Shown here: positions 42,593 to 50,852 of the stretch, in pieces
How positions within the stretch are numbered: position 1 is the first letter of the stretch
Layout of the letters: the number at the start of each line of letters is the position of its first letter
From: Ferruginibacter sp.
GTDB lineage: Bacteria; Bacteroidota; Bacteroidia; Chitinophagales; Chitinophagaceae
DNA length: 64,000 nucleotides
Assembly: GCA_025963635.1 (NCBI GenBank)
Contig: JAOQAK010000002.1
Location: 1-64,000, forward strand
Reading direction: 5' to 3'
The notes under the pieces: generated by a model
The model's input: the letters and a program-made list of their open reading frames with translations, nothing else
Database searches by the model: none
Told to the model about the DNA's origin: nothing
Position numbers and translations under genes: made by a program

Positions 42593-42950
42593 AATATTTT
42601 CCCAAATGTGAAACCCTGGTAGATTACATGCGACAACTAAGCAGTAGAAGGGCCTCTCATTTTTGGGGGGCTTTTCTATTATTTTGTTTTCGGGATCACA
42701 GATGTTTTTGAGAAGAGCCCGTAGGTCAACCGCCGACGGGGTTGTGCGAATAGTTTTTGATTCGTTTATGGCCACTGTGCTTCCACAGTTAACTGCAACT
42801 CAGCCTTGACGGCGGTTGGAGACCCCGTTAGCGGTTGAATAGGGTAAACCAGCCGGTTTATAACGCAATTAAAGATGCCCTTTGCTGAAAAAGTATAAGA
42901 GGGCGATGCAAGAATGATCCACATGGCGACGCTGCCCGGACCAAAATACC
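42593..42950. other. 358-base gap: terminator and a GC-rich structured patch
   Basis: After the operon terminator the stretch 42721-42870 contains several inverted repeats. ACTGTG/CACAGT around CTTC (42774-42789) is a perfect small hairpin, and CAACCGCC (from 42728) can pair with GGCGGTTG (near 42811-42818). No open frame of interest covers it. It may be a structured RNA element or the 3' region of the convergent mscS transcript. Confidence 0.45.
42646..42677 (+). terminator. Intrinsic terminator at the end of the glucan operon
   Basis: AGAAGGGCCTCT and GGGGGCTTTTCT pair over 12 positions (four G-U pairs) around an 8-base loop, and are followed by ATTATTTTGTTTT. It lies 53 bases after the stop of the second GH30 gene. 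Confidence 0.6.
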
Positions 42951-44072
42951 CTAAAAATCTGATGCGACTGGTTGCCCCGTGTTCTCAGAATTGTTGATAA
43001 CAATCGTGTTTGCTTCACCGGCAAATTCTACGGCATTATCTTCGAGCAATTGTTTTACCTGGAGGTTGATATTTTGTTTAAGCGTATCAAATTCGCTCAT
43101 CGGAACGGCCGCAGTAAAATACTCAATGATTACTGTGATGCCGTTCTTATTGACATCTTTTAAGAAAACAGAATATGGAGAAAGAGTTTCAGTATACGGG
43201 TTCAATATTGTTTTTATGCCGGTGATGATTGTTTCTATTTTGGCCACCGGGGTCTTCACAGAAAGATCTAATCTTATCTCCGCACGTCTTTGCGAGCGCA
43301 TGCTCCAGTTGTCTACAATTGAATCTACCATTTGCTTATTGGGCATAGTCACCAGGGTTTTATCGCCTGTGAGGATTCTTGTGCTCCGCAGGCCGATTCT
43401 TTCCACCCGCCCTATGATGCCATTTACTTTAACGGTGTCTCCCGCAAAGAAAGGTTTATCGAAAAATATAATAAAGGAAGCAATCAGGTTTTCTAGGCTT
43501 TCCTTTGCACCCAGCGCCAGTGCGGCTCCTACGATACTTAAGCCCGTGAGCAAATTACCGAGGGGCTGGTTGAAACATGCTTTTATAATGAGTAAAACGC
43601 CGATGATGCCAATGATCACTTTTAAAAAATCGCGGAAGAAAACTACGAGTTGGTTGTCGCGTGAATCGCTGGTGAGATTGGCTTTTTCTTCCAGTACGAT
43701 TGCAATAAAATCCATCAGCCGCAATACCAGCAATATAAAAGAAACGATGATGATACCCGTGCCGATTCTTGCAAGAATGTCGTCTGTAGTGTGGCCATAA
43801 ATTTTGTACTGAAGAATATCTGGAAAATTTAGTTTATCAATTGCAAATACTGCAATCAATATTACAAGGAACCATTTAAAAGGGTCTACCACCAGGTTGA
43901 TAAAGGTTTCTTTACTTACTGTTTGCCATAATCTTTTTACAACCCGAAAAAATAAGGAAGCAAGGTAACGGGAAAGATAACGCTTGAGCAGCATCGCCAC
44001 GAATATGATGGCGGCCACGATAAGGTAACTCCTGAGCGTATTGTTGAAATAGACCTGGTCTAAAAAATCCAT
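42951..44072 (-). CDS. MscS-family mechanosensitive channel
   Basis: A 373-residue inner-membrane protein. Hydrophobic segments lie near residues 15-32, 65-82, 100-120 and 150-168. The pore-lining TM3 region reads LTGLSIVGAALALGAKESLENL (cited as LTGLSIVGAALALGAKE, about 175-195), with the Gly/Ala packing typical of MscS. The cytosolic beta domain follows (DTVKVNGIIGRVERIGLRST). It opens under membrane tension to release osmolytes. The start is the ATG at 44072. The propeller-like exported protein gene ends 26 bases upstream in the same direction, so the pair is likely co-transcribed. Confidence 0.93.
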   Translation of the reverse strand: MDFLDQVYFNNTLRSYLIVAAIIFVAMLLKRYLSRYLASLFFRVVKRLWQTVSKETFINLVVDPFKWFLVILIAVFAIDKLNFPDILQYKIYGHTTDDILARIGTGIIIVSFILLVLRLMDFIAIVLEEKANLTSDSRDNQLVVFFRDFLKVIIGIIGVLLIIKACFNQPLGNLLTGLSIVGAALALGAKESLENLIASFIIFFDKPFFAGDTVKVNGIIGRVERIGLRSTRILTGDKTLVTMPNKQMVDSIVDNWSMRSQRRAEIRLDLSVKTPVAKIETIITGIKTILNPYTETLSPYSVFLKDVNKNGITVIIEYFTAAVPMSEFDTLKQNINLQVKQLLEDNAVEFAGEANTIVINNSENTGQPVASDF

Positions 44073-44098
44073 AAAAAAATATTACGGTGCTGTTGAGA

Positions 44099-44920
44099 TT
44101 ATTTTAATAAGAACTGCTGTAGCCCTTCTTTTTGCAAGACATACACTTTGTTATTGCCTGCTTTTATTTGCAATGCATTTTTGAAAAATACCGGGGTGGC
44201 ATATTCCACTAATTTGAGTGAGCCAGGTTGATATTGATAAAGCATCGTATCACCGAAGCCATACATATTTTTACCAATCACCTCGGTATTGCTCCAATGT
44301 AAAAACGGCATATTGTTTTTAAGCGCTCCGTAATAATCGAAGGTATAAAAGCCCCTGTTGGGATCGTACAGGTATATGAAACCATCCTGGTCGGCAATTT
44401 GTAAGGGAGCCGGCACCGTATCAAAGAGCGTTCTGAAATCAACCGTTTCAAGCAATACATCGCCATTGTCGTCGATCTTTTTTAATTTGCTGTCGCCTTC
44501 ATCAAACAGCCAGATATTGTTATCATAAGAAGTGGCGATCGCCTTTACTTTAAATATGTTTTTTTTACCAAGATTGATGGTATTGCGAACATTAAGGAAC
44601 CTGTCGAGCACTACAATGGTTGCAAAATTTTTGTAGTATAAAAGCAATTTTAAAGGATTGGTGGCATCAATGGAAAACAGTTTTCCATACTTACGAACAT
44701 TATTGAACACGCCCACAGAATCTCCATTGGCATCCAGCTTTTTCAATTGGTTGGAACTGTTATTCACCAGGTAGATATTGTCGAGATTATCAACATTGAA
44801 ATAAGAATAATCTCCCGGAATGGTTTTGAGTAAAGTGAAAACGGTATCCTTTTGAGCATGGCTGTCCAGCGCCCGGACGAGAAAATACAAGATGACAAAT
44901 ATTTTTGTAAGATGGTTCAT
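44099..44920 (-). CDS. Exported protein resembling a six-bladed beta-propeller
   Basis: A 273-residue protein with a signal peptide ([15 protein letters not shown], cleavage near 22). The body has repeated blade-like motifs with D-x-x-x-N/D-I-Y-L patterns: [21 protein letters not shown], then [20 protein letters not shown] (each about 20 residues) and [21 protein letters not shown]-type blades of this sort form propellers that bind proteins or ligands. No catalytic residues are seen. The family is not one I recognise by name. It precedes mscS by 26 bases. A 207-base gap containing a dispersed repeat separates it from lpxH. Confidence 0.65.
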   Translation of the reverse strand: MNHLTKIFVILYFLVRALDSHAQKDTVFTLLKTIPGDYSYFNVDNLDNIYLVNNSSNQLKKLDANGDSVGVFNNVRKYGKLFSIDATNPLKLLLYYKNFATIVVLDRFLNVRNTINLGKKNIFKVKAIATSYDNNIWLFDEGDSKLKKIDDNGDVLLETVDFRTLFDTVPAPLQIADQDGFIYLYDPNRGFYTFDYYGALKNNMPFLHWSNTEVIGKNMYGFGDTMLYQYQPGSLKLVEYATPVFFKNALQIKAGNNKVYVLQKEGLQQFLLK

Positions 44921-44993
44921 TTGTTAAGTTTAGTGCTTCTTTCATCGTTCACTTGCCCTGTACTCAGAAGCTGTTTAGATTTTTTTTATCAAT

Positions 44994-45069
44994 GTCACGA
45001 ATGCACGAACATCCATAAGAATTTTAGTTTAATTTGGTTTTATTCGTGCCAATTTGTATAATTAGTGGC
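44994..45069. repeat. Palindromic CACGAAT...ATTCGTG intergenic repeat
   Basis: CACGAATGCACGAA (from 44996) and ATTCGTGCCAATTTGTATAA (from 45042) are partial inverted copies; CACGAAT and ATTCGTG pair perfectly. The wording, ending AATTAGTGGC, resembles a short dispersed intergenic repeat I associate with several Bacteroidota genomes. Only one copy is in this window. Confidence 0.4.
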
Positions 45070-45127
45070 CTTAAAAATCTCTATGGTAAGTCCCGAAACT
45101 ATTTTAAATGGCTTCTCAAAGCCTCCA

Positions 45128-45886
45128 TTATTCTGAAAAATTTTTCAACGCTATGTCCGTCCCGTCAAATACCGCGTAGCTATTATAATTTAGCCATTCG
45201 CCAAGATTGATATAGCGGGTTTTTTCAGTGATGGCAAAATCTATCGGTAAGTGCCTGTGGCCAAAAATAAAATAATCGTAGTATTCTTTTTGCAATACTT
45301 CTTTGGCATAGATCAGCAGCCATTCTTTATCTTCTCCTAAAAAATCGGGCACAACGCCGCTGGGCGCATTCCTGCTCTTGTTAGAAAAATAGTTGGCGAG
45401 GCCCATGCCGACAGCTGGTGGGATAATGCCGAAAGCCCACTGGCAAAGTTTATTGCGGAATATTTTTTTTAAAAATTTATATCCTTTATCACCCGGTCCC
45501 AAACCATCGCCATGACCTATGTAAAACTTCTTGCCGCTAAATTCAAAGCTTACCGGTTCAAAATAAACAGGAATATTTAGTTCGGTTTGAAAATAATCTC
45601 TCATCCACATGTCGTGATTTCCTACAAAAAAATGAACTAGAATACCTGCATCGGTGAGTTCAGCCAGTTTACCTAAAAGACGGGTGTAGCCCTTGGGTAC
45701 CACGGTTGAATACTCGAACCAAAAATCAAACATATCACCCACGATAAAAATTTGTTCAGCATCATTTTTTATGCTTTCTAAAAACCGCACGATTGTCTTT
45801 TCTCTTTGCAGGCTGGTTGACGAACCCGGTGTGCCGAGATGGAAATCGGAGAGGAAGTAAATTTTTTTAGAAAGCGATGGTGTCAT
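45128..45886 (-). CDS. lpxH: UDP-2,3-diacylglucosamine diphosphatase (LpxH-like)
   Basis: A 252-residue calcineurin-like metallophosphoesterase. All five motif blocks of LpxH are visible: SDFHLG (about 13), GDMFDFWFE (about 50), GNHDMWM (about 88), the His in YIGHGDGLGPGD (about 120), and FGHRHLPID (about 205). It cleaves UDP-2,3-diacylglucosamine to lipid X in lipid A synthesis, at the inner face of the inner membrane. Its ATG overlaps by four bases (ATGA) the stop of a 59-codon frame just upstream, so translation is probably coupled. It lies at the 3' end of the rsfS-ftsH-LUD group. Confidence 0.88.
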   Translation of the reverse strand: MTPSLSKKIYFLSDFHLGTPGSSTSLQREKTIVRFLESIKNDAEQIFIVGDMFDFWFEYSTVVPKGYTRLLGKLAELTDAGILVHFFVGNHDMWMRDYFQTELNIPVYFEPVSFEFSGKKFYIGHGDGLGPGDKGYKFLKKIFRNKLCQWAFGIIPPAVGMGLANYFSNKSRNAPSGVVPDFLGEDKEWLLIYAKEVLQKEYYDYFIFGHRHLPIDFAITEKTRYINLGEWLNYNSYAVFDGTDIALKNFSE

Positions 45887-46062
45887 TCAATTACTGTATT
45901 TGTTGTTTTATTGGGGAGATTTAATTTCCACTTGGCCGGATTACGCCTGCGGGTACGGGCATTTACCAGGGTTTTAAGCAGCTGCATTTTCAAGCCCATC
46001 AGGATGGATTGGTGTTTTTCATAATTACAGATTTCCGGGAACTTAAACGCATGGTGTAGCAC
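45883..46062 (-). CDS. Small basic protein of 59 residues between LUD and lpxH
   Basis: A frame of 59 codons fills the gap between the LUD gene and lpxH. Its GTG start (46062) overlaps the last 20 bases of the LUD gene, and its TGA overlaps the lpxH ATG as ATGA. Both junctions look like translational coupling. The peptide begins LHHAFKFPEICNYEKHQ, has an amphipathic middle (MGLKMQLLKTLVNARTRRR) and a basic C-terminal part (NPAKWKLNLPNK). There is no signal peptide, membrane helix or known domain. An internal ATG at codon 22 would give a 38-residue form. I do not recognise the family. Chance is possible at this length, but the double overlap argues for a real gene. Confidence 0.45.
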   Translation of the reverse strand: MLHHAFKFPEICNYEKHQSILMGLKMQLLKTLVNARTRRRNPAKWKLNLPNKTTNTVIE

Positions 46063-46669
46063 TATCCACTAAAAATAAATATACTTCTTTTGGTCCATGA
46101 ACACCTGTTACGAGTGTTTTTTCAATATCTGCTGTACGGCTTGGTCCGCTGGCAAAGGTGATCAAAGAAGGAATGTTACCTGCATACTTCTCTTTTATAG
46201 ATTGCAATGCATCTTTTATATCATACACCAGTTGACTGGTATAAGCGATGCAAATGTGAACAGGGGCATATACGCTTACTGTACGTCCGCCCTGCTGGGC
46301 CGTGGTCATCACAATGGTGCCGGTGCGTGCAACCAACAGCTCACAACCCGTGATGGAAACATCACAACTGGCGAGTTGGAGGGAGCTGAATTGACGGTTC
46401 CACTTGTTTTCGCTGCAATACACTTTTGTCCATTCTTTAGTCGTGATCAATTGATTTACCTGGCGCTCCAGGTCGTTTTCGTCCACACACCATGCAAACT
46501 TGCCCTGTATGCCGGTGAACTGTTCTGCAAAAATCACTTCCAGGGCATCCGTGGCAGGATGGAAAACAGAACCGGTGCCTTCGCTCAATGGAAAAGGCAA
46601 AGGCACCGGATTACCCAGTGCCTGCTTTATTCTTTTTAATATATTATCTTTTGCTGCTGATATAGCCAT
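46043..46669 (-). CDS. LUD-domain protein (LutC/YkgG family)
   Basis: A 208-residue protein of the LutC/YkgG-like LUD family. Recognisable blocks are ISGCELLVARTGTIV-like (here SITGCELLVARTGTIVM near 110-126), the Gly-rich QQGGR and the C-terminal SGPSRTADIEKTLVTGVHGP. In other bacteria LutC is a subunit of lactate dehydrogenase LutABC; LutA and LutB are absent here. In Bacteroidota a stand-alone copy often follows ftsH, and its role there is unsettled. The ATG at 46669 (MAISAAKDN) lies seven bases after the ftsH stop; a longer frame would overlap ftsH. It overlaps the 59-codon frame at its 3' end. Confidence 0.85.
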   Translation of the reverse strand: MAISAAKDNILKRIKQALGNPVPLPFPLSEGTGSVFHPATDALEVIFAEQFTGIQGKFAWCVDENDLERQVNQLITTKEWTKVYCSENKWNRQFSSLQLASCDVSITGCELLVARTGTIVMTTAQQGGRTVSVYAPVHICIAYTSQLVYDIKDALQSIKEKYAGNIPSLITFASGPSRTADIEKTLVTGVHGPKEVYLFLVDSATPCV

Positions 46670-46676
46670 TGCGGGT

Positions 46677-48755
46677 TTACATTTTAGGAGGATGAACCAA
46701 TTCTTCCGGTAAGGCAGTGTCAGGTTCTTCAGCAACTGTTTTTTCGGGAGGCGCCTCTATTTCCAATGCTTTCTTTTCTTCGTAGGGCCTTTTGCCGATG
46801 AGGGTTTCTACATCGCTTTTGAACAGTACTTCTTTTTTCAGCAACTCTTTTGCAAGCAATTCAACATCTCCTTTCTTTTCGGTGAGTAGTTGTTTGGTGC
46901 GGATATAGGCGGTATCAATCAATTTCCTGACTTCCTCATCAATCATTTTACCGGTTTCTTCGCTGAAAGGTTTGGTAAAAACATTTTCCTGGTTGGGATC
47001 GTAATAACTGATATTTCCCACCTTATCATTCATGCCATACACCGTAATCATGCTGTAGGCAATTTTAGTAATCTGTTGTAAATCGTTGCTTGCACCTGTG
47101 CTGATTTTTCCGAAGAAAATATCTTCACTGGCCCGGCCGCCGAGGGTCATACAAATCTGGTCCATCAACTGGTCGGTGTTGTATAAATATTGTTCTTTGG
47201 GAGTATACTGGGCATATCCCAATGCGGCTGTTCCGCGGGGTACAACGGTCACTTTCAATAGAGGATAAGCATGCTCGAGGTACCAGCCGCAAATAGCGTG
47301 TCCGGCTTCGTGGTATGCAATGATTTCCTTTTCTTCCGGCGAAATGATCTTGTTCTTTTTTTCGAGACCGCCAATTACCCTGTCAATCGCATCCTGGAAA
47401 TCGCTCATGTCTACTGCATCTTTTCCCTTTCTTGCTGCGATCAAAGCTGCTTCGTTACAAACATTGGCAATATCAGCCCCTGCAAAACCAGGTGTTTGTT
47501 CTGCCAGTTTTAAAATATCAAGTGTAGTTGAAATTTTAATAGGTTCCAGGTGCACTTTGAAGATTGCTTCTCTTCCCACCAGGTCGGGGCGGTCAATGGA
47601 AATCTGCCTGTCAAACCTGCCCGGACGTAATAAAGCCGTATCCAGCACATCAGGCCGGTTGGTGGCTGCTAAAATGATTATTCCAAGATCGGTACCAAAT
47701 CCGTCCATTTCTACCAGCAACTGGTTCAGGGTATTTTCTCTTTCATCGTTGCTCATCATCATGTTCTTACCACGGGCTCTTCCGATGGCATCAATCTCAT
47801 CTATAAAAATGATGCAGGGGGCTTTTTCACGAGCCTGCTTAAACAGGTCTCTTACGCGGCTTGCTCCCACACCCACGAACATTTCCACAAAATCACTTCC
47901 GCTCAGGCTAAAGAAGGGAACCTGGGCTTCACCGGCAACGGCTTTTGCCAGCAAGGTTTTACCCGTACCGGGAGGGCCGATCAATAAAGCGCCTTTTGGG
48001 ATTTTCCCGCCCAGCGCAGTATATTTTTTTGGATTTTTAAGGAAGTCAACGATCTCCATTACTTCCACTTTGGCTTCATCAAGACCGGCTACATCACCAA
48101 AATTGATGTTTACCCTGCTTGCCTTATCAAAGAGGGTAGCTTTTGACTTGCCGATATTGAATATACCACCGGGGCCGCCGCTTCCACCACCGGGACCGCC
48201 CACCTTACGCATCATCATCACGAATAACAGGCCGATTAATAGTATGGGTAACAGGGTAGTAATGATTTGCCCAAACAACTCTCCCTCGTCTGTTGGGATA
48301 TCAGGAATCTGTTTTATTGTGGGATTGCTTTTATAAAAATCCTGCATTTGCAGAGCGAATGTTTTATCATCCACGATGCTGAAGAAAATTTGTGGCTGGG
48401 GACTTTTTAATGCCTTGTCGTACTGTTGGGAATCCAAAATTCCCCGGTAAAACGACTGTTTCGTTTTAAGACTATCCACATTTAAAAATATCCTAACAAT
48501 CTTTTTGTTTCGAATGGTGGTGATTTTATCAATATCCCCCTGTTTTACCATTTCAGTAAATACCATCTGGTTGGTTTCGATGCCGGTACTTGAGGCGCTG
48601 CGGATAAAATTATATCCTACAATGGCTGCAAATACAAGTCCGTACACCCAGTAAATATTAAAACGATTTTTATTTTTCGATTGGTCGTCGCCGGTGGGAG
48701 GGATATTATTAGGAGTAGGTTTCCTGCTATTTTCTGATTTCTTAACGTCTGCCAT
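46677..48755 (-). CDS. ftsH: ATP-dependent zinc metalloprotease FtsH
   Basis: A 692-residue membrane AAA+ protease. Two N-terminal helices (about 35-53 and 155-180) flank a periplasmic domain. The AAA+ module has Walker A GPPGTGKT near 258, Walker [12 protein letters not shown] and the second region of homology ([20 protein letters not shown], 20 residues). The protease zinc site HEAGH lies near 482. It degrades misfolded membrane proteins and, in Gram-negatives, LpxC, so the closeness to lpxH is notable. A Gly/Pro-rich stretch ([12 protein letters not shown]) precedes the AAA+ domain. rsfS lies upstream (56-base gap) and the LUD gene downstream. Confidence 0.97.
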   Translation of the reverse strand: MADVKKSENSRKPTPNNIPPTGDDQSKNKNRFNIYWVYGLVFAAIVGYNFIRSASSTGIETNQMVFTEMVKQGDIDKITTIRNKKIVRIFLNVDSLKTKQSFYRGILDSQQYDKALKSPQPQIFFSIVDDKTFALQMQDFYKSNPTIKQIPDIPTDEGELFGQIITTLLPILLIGLLFVMMMRKVGGPGGGSGGPGGIFNIGKSKATLFDKASRVNINFGDVAGLDEAKVEVMEIVDFLKNPKKYTALGGKIPKGALLIGPPGTGKTLLAKAVAGEAQVPFFSLSGSDFVEMFVGVGASRVRDLFKQAREKAPCIIFIDEIDAIGRARGKNMMMSNDERENTLNQLLVEMDGFGTDLGIIILAATNRPDVLDTALLRPGRFDRQISIDRPDLVGREAIFKVHLEPIKISTTLDILKLAEQTPGFAGADIANVCNEAALIAARKGKDAVDMSDFQDAIDRVIGGLEKKNKIISPEEKEIIAYHEAGHAICGWYLEHAYPLLKVTVVPRGTAALGYAQYTPKEQYLYNTDQLMDQICMTLGGRASEDIFFGKISTGASNDLQQITKIAYSMITVYGMNDKVGNISYYDPNQENVFTKPFSEETGKMIDEEVRKLIDTAYIRTKQLLTEKKGDVELLAKELLKKEVLFKSDVETLIGKRPYEEKKALEIEAPPEKTVAEEPDTALPEELVHPPKM

Positions 48756-48811
48756 AACTGCTTTCTTACAATATTTATGTATGTTTTGCTATCGGATGAA
48801 GGATAGTTTTG

Positions 48812-49216
48812 TTAATCGTTGTGCTCGGTAATCACTGCATCGCTCCACATTTCTTCGAGTTTATAAAACTTCCTGGGTTCAGGCAGCATGATATGTACTA
48901 CTATATTTACGTAATCAATCAGGATCCATTGTTGGGCCTGGCGGCCTTCATGTTTGTATGCAGCTTCGGCGCATTTCTTTTTCACATCTTCTTCAACAAA
49001 ATCTGCTATCGCTTTTAATTGGGTAGGATTACTTGCTTCGCAAATGATGAAAAAATCGGCGACAGCTTCCGGAATTTTTCGCAAATCAAGGCTGATGATA
49101 TTTTCGCCTTTTTTTTCCTGGATGGCATGAATGATCGCCTTAAAAATTTTGCTGTTTTTCGTTAGCCTTTTGATGGTACTTTTTTTACGATTGGCCAACA
49201 ATGTAAGATTGTTCAA
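48812..49216 (-). CDS. rsfS: Ribosomal silencing factor RsfS (Iojap family)
   Basis: A 134-residue RsfS: core from IFKAIIHAIQEKKGENIISLDLR (cited as AIIHAIQEKKGENIISLDL) to the typical ADFFIICEASNPTQLKAIAD, WILIDYVNIVVHIM and YKLEEMWSDA. It binds ribosomal protein uL14 and keeps the subunits apart in starvation. The gene is divergent from birA (144-base gap) and heads the rsfS-ftsH-LUD series, an arrangement I know from other Bacteroidota. An N-terminal basic extension of about 22 residues precedes the domain; a later start is possible. Confidence 0.94.
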   Translation of the reverse strand: MNNLTLLANRKKSTIKRLTKNSKIFKAIIHAIQEKKGENIISLDLRKIPEAVADFFIICEASNPTQLKAIADFVEEDVKKKCAEAAYKHEGRQAQQWILIDYVNIVVHIMLPEPRKFYKLEEMWSDAVITEHND

Positions 49217-49360
49217 ATTATATGCTGTTTAAATTAACTTTTCATGGGATTACCATGCTTGTTTGGTGCAGCGATGTTCTATTAACTTTTGTTTTTTGGT
49301 TAACAGCGTGTAGCTTGCATTTGAGAGCAAAAGTACTATTTCTTTACCAATCGTTGCACT

Positions 49361-50101
49361 ATGCACCATACCGGTCCGTCATTCGTAATTTTAGAGCAGG
49401 TTGATAGCACCAACAACTATGCCATGGGAAAGGTTCATGCAGGAATGGCGAAACATGGTGATGCATGGTATTCAGGCAATCAAACCCAGGGGAAAGGGCA
49501 GAGGGGAAAAGCATGGGTTACAGGCCAGGGATACAACATCGCCCTGAGTGTAGTTTTAAACCCAAAACAACTCAATATTATTCATCCTTTTCAACTTTCG
49601 GCGGTGGTTGCCCTCGCTTTTTTCGATTTCTTCGTCAGCTATGCCGGCGATGAAACACATATTAAATGGCCCAATGATATTTACTGGCGTGACAGAAAGG
49701 CAGGAGGGGTATTGATTGAAAATAAGTTTAGCGGCAAGGATTGGAATTGGTCTGTAACAGGAATAGGGATAAATGTAAATCAACCACGGTTTGATGAAGG
49801 GTTGACCAATGCTGTTTCTTTATTACAGATTACAGGGAAGGTTTTTGATACAACTGCTTTGGCGAGGGAATTACACCAGCTTGTCTTAAAAAGATGCGAG
49901 GAACTTTTAACAAAATCATATGAATTACTGCTGGAAGAATATAACCAGCATTTGTATAAAAAGCAGCAATCGGTACGACTGAAAAAAGACAATATGGTTT
50001 TCAAAACCTTGATCAAAGGTGTATCTCCACAGGGGCAACTGCTCACGTTAGATGCAATTGAGAAGAGTTTTGAATTTGGAGAAGTGGAGTGGGTGATATA
50101 A
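49361..50101 (+). CDS. birA: Biotin-[acetyl-CoA-carboxylase] ligase
   Basis: A 246-residue biotin protein ligase without the N-terminal DNA-binding domain of E. coli BirA, so it is a ligase only. Motifs: DSTNNYAM near 15, the biotinyl-AMP loop GKGQRGKAW near 45 (GRGRxGR in E. coli), IKWPNDIYW near 105 and KAGGVLIE near 117. It attaches biotin to the carboxyl carrier protein of acetyl-CoA and related carboxylases. It is divergent from rsfS and convergent with the bcp-type peroxidase gene. A perfect hairpin (50164-50190) lies in the convergent gap. Confidence 0.94.
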   Translation: MHHTGPSFVILEQVDSTNNYAMGKVHAGMAKHGDAWYSGNQTQGKGQRGKAWVTGQGYNIALSVVLNPKQLNIIHPFQLSAVVALAFFDFFVSYAGDETHIKWPNDIYWRDRKAGGVLIENKFSGKDWNWSVTGIGINVNQPRFDEGLTNAVSLLQITGKVFDTTALARELHQLVLKRCEELLTKSYELLLEEYNQHLYKKQQSVRLKKDNMVFKTLIKGVSPQGQLLTLDAIEKSFEFGEVEWVI

Positions 50102-50163
50102 GCGGTAGTACGAAGAATGTCTGATTTCCTTAAAAATAAAGCACGTCTTCATCTACGAATCTA

Positions 50164-50190
50164 AACATCAACGCCGATTGGGTTGATGTT
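50164..50190. terminator. Hairpin between convergent birA and peroxidase genes
   Basis: AACATCAAC (50164-50172) and GTTGATGTT (50182-50190) form a perfect 9-bp stem with a 9-base loop. No T-run follows on either side, so it is a weak terminator at best, or an RNA-stabilising 3' hairpin. Confidence 0.4.
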
Positions 50191-50224
50191 ACATCAGCAT
50201 GCTAAAAAATCAACTATCAAAAAA

Positions 50225-50692
50225 TCAGATATCAGACATAGCTTTTATTATCTCTTCCGCATGCTGCTTGCTCTTTGGCTTTAAAAATATTTTCTTTATA
50301 ATTCCTTTTTCGTCAATTACAAAAGTAGTGCGGTGCAGGCCCAAATAATGCCGGCCATACAATTGTTTCTCTCCCCACACGCCGTATTTATCGATAATAG
50401 TATGCGATGGGTCTGAAATCAACGTGAACGGCAACTGGTATTTTGCTTCAAATTTTTTGTGTTTCTTTTCTTCATCCGGGCTCACCCCTAAAACGATAAA
50501 GCCGTTCTTTTTTAACAGCCCAAAATTATCCCGGAGATTACAGGCCTGGATGGTGCAGGTAGGCGTATCATCTTCCGGGTAAAAATACAATACAACTTTT
50601 TGCCCTTTGAAATCTGATAGAGAAACCAGGTTCCCATTTTGATCCTTTGCTTTAAAAGCGGGGGCTTTCTGACCCTCTGTTAATGTTGTCAT
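50225..50692 (-). CDS. bcp: Thioredoxin-dependent peroxiredoxin, Bcp type
   Basis: A 155-residue peroxiredoxin of the Bcp/PrxQ group. The peroxidatic Cys is in PEDDTPTCTIQACNLRD (about residues 36-52), with a second Cys five residues later (CxxxxC) as resolving Cys, the classic PrxQ pair. The start GQKAPAFKAKDQNG and later FVIDEKGII are typical. It reduces peroxides with electrons from thioredoxin in the cytosol. The ATG at 50692 is preceded by a CGCAAAG-type repeat rather than a recognisable promoter. Confidence 0.93.
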   Translation of the reverse strand: MTTLTEGQKAPAFKAKDQNGNLVSLSDFKGQKVVLYFYPEDDTPTCTIQACNLRDNFGLLKKNGFIVLGVSPDEEKKHKKFEAKYQLPFTLISDPSHTIIDKYGVWGEKQLYGRHYLGLHRTTFVIDEKGIIKKIFLKPKSKQHAEEIIKAMSDI

Positions 50693-50708
50693 TATTTTTG
50701 GATTTGTG

Positions 50709-50745
50709 TTTCACGCAAAGACGCTAAGGTGCAAAGGCGCAAAAC
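50709..50745 (+). repeat. CGCAAAG-type short repeat (TTCACGCAAAGACGC...)
   Basis: A tract of degenerate 9-mers: CGCAAAGA, CGCTAAGG, TGCAAAGG, CGCAAAAC. It shares the 11-mer TTCACGCAAAG with the tract at 29420-29430, in the opposite orientation. It lies in the gap upstream of the bcp-type gene. Confidence 0.6.
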
Positions 50746-50852
50746 ATGTTTCACTTTATACGTTTTAGTCTTCAGTTAAGTTTGAATTGGGGTGGATCTC
50801 AATATTTCACCAATGATTGACCGTTCACACTTCGAAGCAAACCTATAGTTCG

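Noticed and set aside
42979-43800. 273-codon plus-strand frame opposite mscS
   Set aside because: It is a mirror frame of a clear MscS gene; it lacks any domain and is Ser/Arg-rich as antisense frames usually are.
45839-46024. 61-codon plus-strand frame opposite the lpxH start
   Set aside because: It lies antisense to lpxH and the 59-codon frame, and lacks promoter and motif support.
47320-48336. 338-codon plus-strand frame opposite ftsH
   Set aside because: It mirrors the conserved AAA+ and protease domain of ftsH, whose codon constraint leaves the opposite strand open.
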